From an uncultured Clostridia bacterium (GTDB taxonomy: Bacteria; Bacillota; Clostridia; Oscillospirales; JAAYOS01): DNA of 64,000 nucleotides. The stretch spans positions 124,001 to 188,000 of the forward strand of contig CANQDU010000002.1 in assembly GCA_947593925.1 (NCBI GenBank). Direction: 5' to 3'. Numbering within the stretch: the first letter of the stretch is position 1; each line of letters begins with the position of its first letter. A program made the position numbers and the translations under genes. Of this stretch, positions 1 through 7,281 are shown piece after piece. The notes below the pieces were generated by a model. That model saw only the letters and a list, made by a program, of their open reading frames with translations. It did no database searches and was not told the DNA's origin.

Positions 1-2
1 CG

Positions 3-665
3 CGTATGACCGTCGCGGACATCATCGCGGAGGGTATCGACATCCACAACCTCGCGGCGAACAAGGCCGACCGTACCGAGAAGATCTACCACTATCTCGA
101 CCTCGTCGGACTCAACAAGGAGCACGCGAACCGCTTCGTTCACGAGTTCTCCGGCGGACAGCGCCAGCGTATCGGCATAGCCCGCGCGCTTGCCGTCGAG
201 CCGAAGTTCATCATGTGCGACGAGCCTATCTCCGCGCTCGACGTCTCGATTCAGGCGCAGATAGTCAACCTGCTCATCAAGCTCCAGCGCGAGATGGGTC
301 TCACGTACCTCTTCGTCGCGCACGACCTCTCGATGGTCAAGCACGTCTCCGACCGCATCGCGGTCATGTACCTCGGCGTCGTCGCGGAGCACGCGAAGTC
401 GGCAGACCTCTACGCAAACCCGCTGCATCCGTACACTCAGGCGCTGCTCTCGGCGGTGCCGGTGCCGGACCCGGAGGTCGAGCGCAAACGTCAGACGACC
501 CGCATCAAGCTCGAGGGCGAGATACCGAGCCCGATAAACGCTCCGAAGGGCTGCCGCTTCTGCGGACGCTGCCGCTATGCCACCGACAGGTGCCGTGAGG
601 AAGCGCCTCAGCTCAAGGAGGTCGAGCCGGAGCATTTCGTCGCCTGCCATCTGTTTGACAAGTAA
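3..665 (+). CDS. Oligopeptide/dipeptide ABC transporter ATP-binding protein (OppF/DppF type), 5' truncated
   Basis: ATPase subunit that powers uptake of oligopeptides or related solutes; cytoplasmic face of the membrane. The visible part starts inside the helical domain: the Walker A segment lies before the window. Seen are the ABC signature SGGQRQRIGIARAL, Walker B FIMCDEP with the following D-loop SALD, and the switch histidine in VAHD. The last 80 residues form the C-terminal extension typical of the Opp/Dpp branch, with the NPLHPYTQALLSAVP motif and a cysteine-rich end (CRFCGRC...C...C). The reading frame is open to the left edge, so the ATG at 6 is an internal methionine and not the start. 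It is the last gene of its operon, since a perfect promoter and a hairpin follow directly. The family is certain; the substrate cannot be told. Confidence 0.93.
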   Translation, partial: RMTVADIIAEGIDIHNLAANKADRTEKIYHYLDLVGLNKEHANRFVHEFSGGQRQRIGIARALAVEPKFIMCDEPISALDVSIQAQIVNLLIKLQREMGLTYLFVAHDLSMVKHVSDRIAVMYLGVVAEHAKSADLYANPLHPYTQALLSAVPVPDPEVERKRQTTRIKLEGEIPSPINAPKGCRFCGRCRYATDRCREEAPQLKEVEPEHFVACHLFDK

Positions 666-675
666 GAAATAACAT

Positions 676-704
676 TTGACAGCATTTGCCCGGCGAAGTA
701 TAAT
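676..704 (+). promoter_or_regulatory. Sigma-A promoter, perfect consensus
   Basis: TTGACA at 676-681 and TATAAT at 699-704 with a 17-base spacer. It starts within 11 bases of the end of the ABC ATPase gene and should drive the small membrane protein at 791. Transcription would begin near 711, exactly at the base of the hairpin at 711-734. Confidence 0.8.
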
Positions 705-710
705 AAAACA

Positions 711-740
711 GGGCGGAGGCTCACGCCTCCGCCCTTGATT
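711..740 (+). terminator. Intrinsic-terminator-like hairpin at the promoter start site
   Basis: GGGCGGAGGC (711-720), loop TCAC, GCCTCCGCCC (725-734), then TTGATTT. It can end the upstream ABC transporter transcript. For the promoter at 676-704 it would sit at the extreme 5' end of the new RNA. The T-tract is short, so it may instead be a 5' stabilising stem. Confidence 0.6.
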
Positions 741-790
741 TATCCGAAAAATACGCCCCGCGGGACGGCGGGGCTCTGCGGAGGTCACGT

Positions 791-1150
791 ATGAAGGGGA
801 AAGCGTCCGGTGCGTTCAGAGACATAGCGATAGCGGCGGCGGCGGGTCTCGCCGCGAGCGCCGCGATAGGCGTCGTCGCGGCGCTTATCGGCATATTTGC
901 GGGAATGAAGGGGAGCCTCGAAATTGCCAGAAGCATACTGTTCGTGCTCGGGGCGCTCGGTATGTTCATACTCGCCGGCGCGATTCTTGCCCGGGGCAAG
1001 AAGCCCAAATTCGGCGACGTCAAGGACGAGAAGAAGTGGCGCGAGAGGTTCCGTGTGCTCCGTCTGCCGGAGGTCGTAGGCATAGTCGGGGTGTTCATGA
1101 TAGCCGGAGGCTGCATTGTCGACGTCATATCCCGCGCGATACCGGTGTAA
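791..1150 (+). CDS. Small hydrophobic membrane protein, unknown function
   Basis: 119 residues, not recognised as a known family. Three hydrophobic stretches are visible: about residues 11-36 (Ala/Gly/Ile rich), 45-67 (ILFVLGALGMFILAGAIL) and 94-112 (VVGIVGVFMIAGGCIV). A basic, charged loop (KKPKFGDVKDEKKWRERFR) lies between the second and third. The arrangement suggests a three-helix inner-membrane protein with the charged loop in the cytoplasm. The start is supported by GCGGAGGT placed a few bases before the ATG. It is a single gene behind a perfect promoter, with an 80-base leader that contains one hairpin. No functional clue comes from its neighbours. Confidence 0.7.
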   Translation: MKGKASGAFRDIAIAAAAGLAASAAIGVVAALIGIFAGMKGSLEIARSILFVLGALGMFILAGAILARGKKPKFGDVKDEKKWRERFRVLRLPEVVGIVGVFMIAGGCIVDVISRAIPV

Positions 1151-1251
1151 AGTTTTGAAATCATCTCGCGGAGTTTGATACATCGCCGAAGAAAATAAGA
1201 TATATACGGTTGCAGAAAATGACAATACGCGGCCTTATGGCGGAGGGAAAT

Positions 1252-1887
1252 ATGAATATCACCATTGAAAAACTCTCAAAATCAAATATGGCGGACTTCT
1301 TTGATTTCTTTGACAACAGGGCTTTTTCAGACGGTTCGCCTTTTGCGCCCTGTTACTGCAACGAATTTTATCTGACGCCCGAGGAGGTCTGCGATGATAT
1401 AGGAAAGCGGACAGAGATGCTTGGCGGAGGATTTGAAGGTTTTACTCTTGCGTTAAAGGAATCCGCAAAAGAGCTTATAGAAAAAGGTATTATGCAGGGC
1501 TATCTCGCATACGAGGGCGGAATTTCCGTCGGTTGGTGCAACGCAAACGACAGACAGAATTATGTCCGCGCAGGTTCGTTTGTTTCCTACGAGAGACGTG
1601 ACGAGGATTACTATATTTCGGATGGCGAGCACGGAAAAGTAAAGTCTCTCGTATGCTTTGAAATTGCCCCGGAATACCGTGGAAAAGGTATCGCCAAGGC
1701 TCTTTTGCAGCAGGTCTGCAAGGACGCCGAAAGCGACGGTTACGAATTTGTCGAAGCTTATCCGCAGATGACCGAGAAATATTCCGTCCGTGATTTTGCG
1801 GGCCCGGAGGAGATGTACAGACACTTCGGATTTGAAGAAACGGAACGTCACGGAAGTACCGTCGTTATGCGGAAGAAATTATCATAA
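1252..1887 (+). CDS. GNAT-family N-acetyltransferase
   Basis: 211-residue acetyl-CoA-dependent acetyltransferase of unknown acceptor. The acetyl-CoA binding loop is seen near residue 150 as EIAPEYRGKGIAKALLQQ, the usual R/Q-x-x-G-x-G/A pattern, and the C-terminal part YRHFGFEETER matches the final strand of the fold. I chose the ATG at 1252 because CGGAGGGAAA lies directly before it; the frame is open further up to 1210 but lacks a ribosome site there. Base composition is clearly lower in GC than the surrounding genes, with many AAA, ATT and TTT codons, which suggests recent acquisition from another donor. It forms its own unit, closed by the long hairpin at 1907-1954. Confidence 0.85.
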   Translation: MNITIEKLSKSNMADFFDFFDNRAFSDGSPFAPCYCNEFYLTPEEVCDDIGKRTEMLGGGFEGFTLALKESAKELIEKGIMQGYLAYEGGISVGWCNANDRQNYVRAGSFVSYERRDEDYYISDGEHGKVKSLVCFEIAPEYRGKGIAKALLQQVCKDAESDGYEFVEAYPQMTEKYSVRDFAGPEEMYRHFGFEETERHGSTVVMRKKLS

Positions 1888-1906
1888 GACGGAACCGAAG
1901 GGTTTT

Positions 1907-1954
1907 ATATAAGACGAGCGGGACGGTCAAGCGACCGTCCCGCCCGTCTTATAT
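1907..1954. terminator. Bidirectional terminator
   Basis: Long inverted repeat: ATATAAGACG + GCGGGACGGTC, loop AAGC, GACCGTCCCGC + CGTCTTATAT, with one A/C mismatch. It lies between the convergent acetyltransferase and carboxylesterase genes and can stop both transcripts. Confidence 0.8.
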
Positions 1955-1970
1955 GAGTTTGAACTTTATT

Positions 1971-3278
1971 TTACTTAACGTCGAGCTCCATCACGAAGCC
2001 GTTTTCCACGGAGCAGGGCTCCCACTTCTCAAGCGAGCCGCCGTTCGGGTCGCCGGTCTTCATGAAGTTTGTCCAGTAGTCTGTCATACGGTCGGAGAGG
2101 GCATAGTCGCCCTCGGTCCACGGACGCCAGCAACGCTTCAGCGTGCCCATCATGTACCACAGCTCGGAGGAGTGCCACGCGCCGAAGTCGTTGCCCGGCA
2201 GGTCGCGCTTGAAGTAGTAGACGTAGGCGGGCTTGCGTCCCAGCTCCTCGAGCTTGCGGCTGAACGCCATACTGCCGCGGTAGAGCGGCTTATCCTCGGG
2301 CGACTGCATCTCGGGGGTGACGAGTATATCGTCCTTGGTGCTTCCGAGCATGTACGGAACGTCCTTTATTTCGCCCTTGTCCATGAGCTCGTAGTATCCG
2401 CCGTGGAGCACCCAGCCGTCTATGACCGGGACGAGGAAGAGCCCCTTCGCTATCGGCATGACGCGACCCATGAACGGCCCGAACGCCTCCATTATCTCGT
2501 CTGCGGACTTCTCCCGCATCTCCGCGAGGCTCGCAACGCCGAGAACTTCCGCGAAGATCTCGCCGTAGCCCTCCTGCTCTTTCAGGGGAGTGTCGCGGTG
2601 CAGTCCCTCGCCGTAGGAGCCGCCGCTCTGGAGAATGGCCTGACGGAACATACCGTCGGTAAGGGGAGAGGAGATGAGCGTCTGGACGCTCATCGCGCCG
2701 GCGCTCTGGCCGAAAATCGTGATGTTCTCCGGGTCGCCGCCGAAGGCGGTGATGTTCTCACGCACCCACTTGAGCGCCGCTATCTGGTCGAGGATGCCGT
2801 AGTTGCCGGAAACTCCGCTCTCCGCCGTCAGCCACGGGTGCGCGAGGAAGCCGAACACGCCGAGGCGGTACTGTACGCTGACAAGTATGACGCCGCGCTT
2901 CGCGTAGGCCTCGCCGCCGAACTCCTTCTCGCTCGCGTTGCCGCCGAGGAACGCGCCGCCGTGTATCCAGAAAGCGACGGGGCAGTTCTGCGCGTCCTTC
3001 GGCGCCCAAATGTTGAGGTACAGGCAGTCCTCGCTAATCGGACGGTCGTAGGCGGGGTCGTCATAGAAGTCCTTGTCGTAGGGAGGTCCCGAATGAGCCT
3101 CCTGCATGGCCTTTTTCGGGAACTCGGTCGCCATGTAAACTCCGTTATACGGGTCGAGCGGCTGGGGCGCTCTCCAACGAAGGTCGCCGACGGGCGGCTT
3201 GGCATACGGAACGCCGCGGTACTCGTAGTGGTCGCCGCAGTCGATGCCGACGATCTTGCCGTAGCTGGTCTCTACCAT
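1971..3278 (-). CDS. Carboxylesterase, type B family (PnbA-like)
   Basis: 435-residue alpha/beta hydrolase that cleaves carboxylic esters; likely cytoplasmic because no signal peptide is seen. The N-terminal YRGVPYAKPPVGDLRW is the family hallmark. The oxyanion-hole motif HGGAFLGG and the nucleophile elbow GQSAGAMS are both present, and HSSELWYM supplies the catalytic histidine region. The frame is open 26 codons further upstream, but the ATG at 3278 is preceded by AAGGAGA at good distance and gives the usual family N-terminus (MVETSYGKIVGI). It is transcribed alone from the promoter at 3378-3407. Physiological substrate unknown. Confidence 0.9.
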   Translation of the reverse strand: MVETSYGKIVGIDCGDHYEYRGVPYAKPPVGDLRWRAPQPLDPYNGVYMATEFPKKAMQEAHSGPPYDKDFYDDPAYDRPISEDCLYLNIWAPKDAQNCPVAFWIHGGAFLGGNASEKEFGGEAYAKRGVILVSVQYRLGVFGFLAHPWLTAESGVSGNYGILDQIAALKWVRENITAFGGDPENITIFGQSAGAMSVQTLISSPLTDGMFRQAILQSGGSYGEGLHRDTPLKEQEGYGEIFAEVLGVASLAEMREKSADEIMEAFGPFMGRVMPIAKGLFLVPVIDGWVLHGGYYELMDKGEIKDVPYMLGSTKDDILVTPEMQSPEDKPLYRGSMAFSRKLEELGRKPAYVYYFKRDLPGNDFGAWHSSELWYMMGTLKRCWRPWTEGDYALSDRMTDYWTNFMKTGDPNGGSLEKWEPCSVENGFVMELDVK

Positions 3279-3377
3279 AAAGTATGTTCTCCTTTCCGAA
3301 CCTTCGGCAGATGCGCGCGTTTCCTCCTCTGCACACGGGAGAAAAGAACGGCGCACCGCAATTTATTCAGTAAAATC

Positions 3378-3407
3378 ATTATAGCACATTGCGGTAGGAA
3401 ATGTAAA
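3378..3407 (-). promoter_or_regulatory. Promoter of the carboxylesterase gene
   Basis: On the minus strand TTTACA, 18 bases, TATAAT. It is the only good match in the 330-base divergent gap 3279-3611, whose remaining GC-rich middle (about 3410-3500) shows nothing else I can support. Confidence 0.6.
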
Positions 3408-3520
3408 TGATTTTTCCGCGCTGCGCCGGGGGAGGACAGCGCGTATAGTCCGGCTGCGCGCGGCGCGAGAAGCGACAAAAGAACACGCCGCGTGGTACGA
3501 TGTTTTGGCGGTTTATCCTC

Positions 3521-3549
3521 TTGAATACCGCACGGAAACTCACTATAAT
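3521..3549 (+). promoter_or_regulatory. Promoter of the MATE transporter gene
   Basis: TTGAAT at 3521-3526, 17 bases, TATAAT at 3544-3549, about 60 bases before the MATE start codon. Confidence 0.65.
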
Positions 3550-3611
3550 AATAACCGAAATTTCAGTGAGGGACGCGGAAAATTGTCTCCGCCTTCCCGG
3601 AAAGGACGAAG

Positions 3612-5000
3612 ATGGCAAAGGAACTGACAAAGACCGGCTCCGGCGTGAACATGGACATGGTCTCGGGGCCGCTGCTCTCGAAGCTTATCATTTTTAGCAT
3701 ACCGATGATGTTCTCGGGACTTTTGCAGCTGCTTTTCAACGCGGCGGACATCGCCGTCGTCGGTAAGTTCACCGGCTCGGACGCGCTCGCCGCCGTCAGC
3801 GCGGCGGGACCCGTTACCGGCCTGATAGTCATGACGTTCATGGGGCTTGCCGTCGGCGCGAACGTGATATGCGCCCAGCTTGCCGGCGCGGGCAGAAAGG
3901 ACGACCTGCACGACGCCGTCCATACGGCGATAACGATGTCGGTCTGCGTCGGCATCATGATAATGCTGCTCGGACTGTTCGTCGCGGGGCCGCTCCTCGA
4001 GGCTCTTGACACCCCGGCGGGCGTCCTGCCGCTCGCGAAGCGATACCTCGTGATATACTTCGTGGGCGTGCCGAGCATGATGGTCTACAACTTCGGCGCG
4101 GCGGTGCTCCGCGCGCTCGGAGACACGCGCCGTCCGCTCTACTATCTCACGGCGGCGGGCGTGCTGAACGTCATACTGAACCTCTTCTTTGTCATAGTCT
4201 GCAAGATGGGCGTGGACGGCGTCGCCGCCGCGACATCCATATCACAGACTCTCTCTGCGGTACTCGTCATAATAACGATGGTGCGCTCGGACACCGACTA
4301 TCACATCGAACTGAGGCGGCTCCGCATACACAAGAGCAAGCTCGTGGCAATACTCCGCGTCGGAATACCGGCGGGGATACAGAGCTCGGCCTTCTCGATA
4401 GCGAACATGCTCATACAGTCGTCGATAAACCGGTTCGGCGAGTCCACGATGGCGGCGAGCACGATAGCAAACAACATCGACTCGTTCTGCTACGTCGCGG
4501 TTGATGCGTTGGCGCAGGCGTCGATAAGCTTCACCGGGCAGAACTACGGCGCGGGGAACTACAAGCGTATCGACAAGATATTTGCCTATACGCTGAGTAT
4601 GGGGTGCGGCATAAGCCTCGTTCTCGGCATCGCCGCGTACATATTCGCCCCGCAGCTTCTGCGTATTTACACCGACGACCCGGAGGTCATATCGCTTGCA
4701 CAGCAGATAATGTTCATTCTCTGCGTCTTCGGCTTCACGAACGCGATAATGAACATCCCGGCAAACGTCGTGCGCGGTATGGGACGCTCGCTCTATCCGA
4801 CGATAAGCACGATATTCTGCGTCTGCGTGCTCCGAATAATCTGGATATACACGGTGTTCCAGCACTGGCACACGGTGGACGTGCTGTTCGCGGCGTGGCC
4901 GGTGTCGAAGGTATTTGCGGCGGCGAGCGGCATCGCGTACTACTTCTACGTCCGCGCGAAGCTCCGCAAGGCCGAGCCCGCGGCGGCGGACGCAGGATAA
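3612..5000 (+). CDS. MATE family efflux transporter
   Basis: 462-residue multidrug and toxin extrusion antiporter, which pumps cationic compounds out in exchange for Na+ or H+. Twelve hydrophobic segments can be traced. The first half opens with LIIFSIPMMFSGLLQLLFNAADIAVVGKF, a typical MATE N-terminus with the conserved substrate/cation pathway region. The second half repeats the fold, starting near VGIPAGIQSSAFSIANMLIQ. Length fits the family. AAAGGA precedes the ATG. It has its own promoter; the flavin reductase gene follows 75 bases later. Substrate is not predictable from sequence. Confidence 0.92.
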   Translation: MAKELTKTGSGVNMDMVSGPLLSKLIIFSIPMMFSGLLQLLFNAADIAVVGKFTGSDALAAVSAAGPVTGLIVMTFMGLAVGANVICAQLAGAGRKDDLHDAVHTAITMSVCVGIMIMLLGLFVAGPLLEALDTPAGVLPLAKRYLVIYFVGVPSMMVYNFGAAVLRALGDTRRPLYYLTAAGVLNVILNLFFVIVCKMGVDGVAAATSISQTLSAVLVIITMVRSDTDYHIELRRLRIHKSKLVAILRVGIPAGIQSSAFSIANMLIQSSINRFGESTMAASTIANNIDSFCYVAVDALAQASISFTGQNYGAGNYKRIDKIFAYTLSMGCGISLVLGIAAYIFAPQLLRIYTDDPEVISLAQQIMFILCVFGFTNAIMNIPANVVRGMGRSLYPTISTIFCVCVLRIIWIYTVFQHWHTVDVLFAAWPVSKVFAAASGIAYYFYVRAKLRKAEPAAADAG

Positions 5001-5075
5001 ATCCCGCTCGCGGAGCATACTTATTTTCGGATGTATCGCGTGACTTATAATTTTGATGCAGAGAGGGGAAGCAGC

Positions 5076-5603
5076 ATGAAAGAAGTGCCTCTGAAGGACC
5101 TCAGCCTCAACCCGATGACGATGGTGAGCGGTGACTGGTGGCTTATCACGGCGGGTAACAGGGAGCGCGGCTACAACACCATGACCGCGTCGTGGGGTCA
5201 TCTCGGCTCGTTGTGGGGACGTCCCGACGCCGGCGGACACGGTCTGCCGACCGCGATAGTTTTCATCCGTCCGCAGCGCTACACCAAGGAGTTTACGGAC
5301 AGGGAGGAACTGTTCACTCTTTCGGTGTTCCCTCCGGAGCGCCACGAGGCGCTCGCGTACCTCGGTTCGCACTCCGGGCGGGACGGAGACAAGGTCGCGG
5401 CGGCGGGTCTTACGCCGGTGTTTGAGGACGGAACGACATACTTTGCCGAGGCAAAGCTGGTGTTCGTCTGCCGGAAGCTTTACGCCGCGCCGATAACCGA
5501 GGAAGGATTTACCGATAAGGAGATAGCCGACTGCAACTATCCCAAGAAGGACTTCCACACCATGTACGTCGGCGAGATAGTGAAGGTGCTCGCGGCGGAA
5601 TAA
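5076..5603 (+). CDS. Flavin reductase-like FMN-binding split-barrel protein
   Basis: 175 residues of the flavin reductase domain family (FMN-binding split barrel), which binds FMN or reduces flavin with NAD(P)H. Seen: an N-terminal PMTMVSGDWWLITAG, the NTMTASWG segment that contacts the flavin phosphate in this family, and a central FIRPQRYTKEF strand. Open frame extends to 5031, but the ATG at 5076 has GAGAGGGGA before it and matches family starts. A TATAAT at 5046-5051 may be its own -10 box. Clostridial members of this subgroup are often annotated only as flavin reductase; the reductase partner is unknown. Confidence 0.82.
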   Translation: MKEVPLKDLSLNPMTMVSGDWWLITAGNRERGYNTMTASWGHLGSLWGRPDAGGHGLPTAIVFIRPQRYTKEFTDREELFTLSVFPPERHEALAYLGSHSGRDGDKVAAAGLTPVFEDGTTYFAEAKLVFVCRKLYAAPITEEGFTDKEIADCNYPKKDFHTMYVGEIVKVLAAE

Positions 5604-5617
5604 GTGCGTAAAACAAC

Positions 5618-5645
5618 GAGGCGTTCGCCTGTCGGCGAACGCCTC
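5618..5645 (+). terminator. Terminator after the flavin reductase gene
   Basis: GAGGCGTTCGCC, loop TGTC, GGCGAACGCCTC: 12 perfect pairs starting 15 bases after the stop codon. The following TTCC is a poor T-tract. Confidence 0.6.
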
Positions 5646-5695
5646 TTCCGATAATAGAGGAAACGGGAAATTTCGAGAAACTTTCGCTTTTTCTC

Positions 5696-5726
5696 TTGAC
5701 TGTAAACCTGCTTTATACTCTATAAT
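5696..5726 (+). promoter_or_regulatory. Promoter with 19-base spacer before the MerR gene
   Basis: TTGACT at 5696-5701 and TATAAT at 5721-5726, separated by 19 bases. Over-long spacers of 19-20 bases are the hallmark of MerR-activated promoters, because MerR proteins untwist the spacer. The spacer contains a loose dyad (GTAAA...TTTATAC). Autoregulation by the gene just downstream is inferred. Confidence 0.6.
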
Positions 5727-5770
5727 GATGAAAAACGGGAAGTCCTTTTCCCGGAAAGGAGTGCGGCAAG

Positions 5771-7225
5771 GTGACGATAAAAGAGATCGAGACCGCCGTC
5801 GGCCTCCCGCGCGCGAGCATCAGGTATTACGAGAGCGAGGGGCTGATATCTCCCTCGCGCGGGGATAACGGGTACAGGAACTACTCGGAGAAAGACCTCG
5901 AAGAGCTGAAAAAGATAAAGCTTCTGCGGGAACTGGACTGTCCTATAGAAGACATCGCGGCGGTGAAAAACGGAACGCGCCCTCTTGACGACGTTCTCGA
6001 CGAATGCCTTATCCGACTCAAAGGCGACCGCGAACGCATAGAGCGCGCCGAGACCCTCTGCGAGCGGATAAGGAGCGACCGCACGAGCTGGGAACGTCTC
6101 GAGCCCGAGCGCTATGTCGACGCCGCGCCTTTGGCGCGGCTCCCAGAGCCGGAGGTGCGGGACGTGCGGCACTTTATCCCGTTCAGGCGGTACTTCGCAA
6201 GGATGCTCGACTATGCGCTCTGTAATCTCGTCTGGTTGGCAATACTCGCGCTCCTGCGCGTAAACCCCGTGGCGAGCGGAGCTTGGGAGGTCGTTCTAAA
6301 CATCCTCGGTACTGCCGTGTCGCTGCTTCTGATGCTGGCGGCGGAGCCTGTTTTCCTCTCGAAGCTGGGTACCACGCCGGGAAAGGCGCTGCTCGGGCTG
6401 AAGCTTACCCGCTCGGACGGGAGCTTCCTTAGTTATCACGAGGCGGCGAGGCGGACGGCAAACGTCATCATCTCCGGCATGGGACTCGATCTGCCTGTCA
6501 TCGGAATCATAACCAACATCCTCGCCTACAGGCGGTGCCGGAATGAGTGGGGACAGCCGTGGGAAAATGAGGATGAGGTGTGGGACGACTTTGCGGCAAA
6601 GAGTCCCTACGGCTTCTGGAGTGTCAAGGGAAGCAAGCTCCGTGCCGCCGGTTTTGTGGCGGCAAATCTGCTCCGGCTCCTTGCCGTCGCCGGGCTGGTA
6701 TTCGTGGCGGCGCGGCCGGTTCATACGGGAAGTCTTACTATAGCGGAGTTTGCCGAAAACTACAATCAATATTGCAACTTTGTCGGCCTTGAACCGTCCG
6801 ACGAAAGAATGGCAGACGACGGAACGCTGGAACGCGGCGCAAACGTCGGTTATGCCGACGCTGCCGGGTTCGAGTACGAGACAGAAGGAGACCTGCTGAA
6901 GTCTGTCACCTACGCATATACGGCTCTGGACAAAGGGGCAGACCCGGTACGATCTATGGTGGTTATACCGGCAGACAGGATAACCGCCATGATGAACGCC
7001 TTTACGGGACACGGCGCCGTGGCGCTTGGAGAGTGGGAGAATGTGATAGATAATGTAACCCGCCCCCGTGAGGGGACGTATTCCGCCTCGGGAGACGGGT
7101 GGAGCGTGACGTGTACTCTCGAGACCGAGGGATACATTCCCATTGACGGCGTCTGGTTTCTCGCGGAGGACGGGCAGGATGAGCACCGCTTCCTGTACCT
7201 GATTTGTGTCGAAAGAACGTCTTAA
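5771..7225 (+). CDS. Membrane-anchored MerR regulator fused to an RDD domain
   Basis: 484 residues with an unusual domain order. Residues 1-70 are a MerR winged helix (TIKEIETAVGLPRASIRYYE, then GYRNYSEKDLEELKKI), followed by a helical linker to about 120. Residues 130-250 are an RDD-type membrane domain: FARMLDYALCNLVWLAILALL, a second hydrophobic helix, and the TTPGKALLGLKL motif. A further transmembrane helix (AANLLRLLAVAGLVFVAA, about 297-315) is followed by about 165 residues predicted outside the cell, without cysteines that would suggest disulfides. GTG start at 5771 with GGAAAGGAG in front. The design implies a one-component regulator that senses something at or outside the membrane and binds DNA while tethered. 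The promoter with a 19-base spacer fits autoregulation. Its 5' leader holds two mutually exclusive small hairpins (5736-5753 and 5743-5760), the second covering the ribosome site. Confidence 0.85.
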   Translation: MTIKEIETAVGLPRASIRYYESEGLISPSRGDNGYRNYSEKDLEELKKIKLLRELDCPIEDIAAVKNGTRPLDDVLDECLIRLKGDRERIERAETLCERIRSDRTSWERLEPERYVDAAPLARLPEPEVRDVRHFIPFRRYFARMLDYALCNLVWLAILALLRVNPVASGAWEVVLNILGTAVSLLLMLAAEPVFLSKLGTTPGKALLGLKLTRSDGSFLSYHEAARRTANVIISGMGLDLPVIGIITNILAYRRCRNEWGQPWENEDEVWDDFAAKSPYGFWSVKGSKLRAAGFVAANLLRLLAVAGLVFVAARPVHTGSLTIAEFAENYNQYCNFVGLEPSDERMADDGTLERGANVGYADAAGFEYETEGDLLKSVTYAYTALDKGADPVRSMVVIPADRITAMMNAFTGHGAVALGEWENVIDNVTRPREGTYSASGDGWSVTCTLETEGYIPIDGVWFLAEDGQDEHRFLYLICVERTS

Positions 7226-7244
7226 CACAAGCCTCGTAACGAAG

Positions 7245-7275
7245 CAGGTCGCGGGCGAAGCCCGCGACCTGTTTT
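7245..7275 (+). terminator. Terminator between merR-RDD and glnN
   Basis: CAGGTCGCGGGC, loop GAA, GCCCGCGACCTG, then TTTTAT. It has a T-tract in the plus direction; in the minus direction the stem may still end glnN transcripts. Confidence 0.8.
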
Positions 7276-7281
7276 ATGCGA

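Noticed and set aside
1953-3410. 485-codon plus-strand frame opposite the carboxylesterase
   Set aside because: Antisense shadow of a well-supported esterase gene; composition of a reverse frame in GC-rich DNA (Arg/Ala/Val/Leu rich) and no family motifs.
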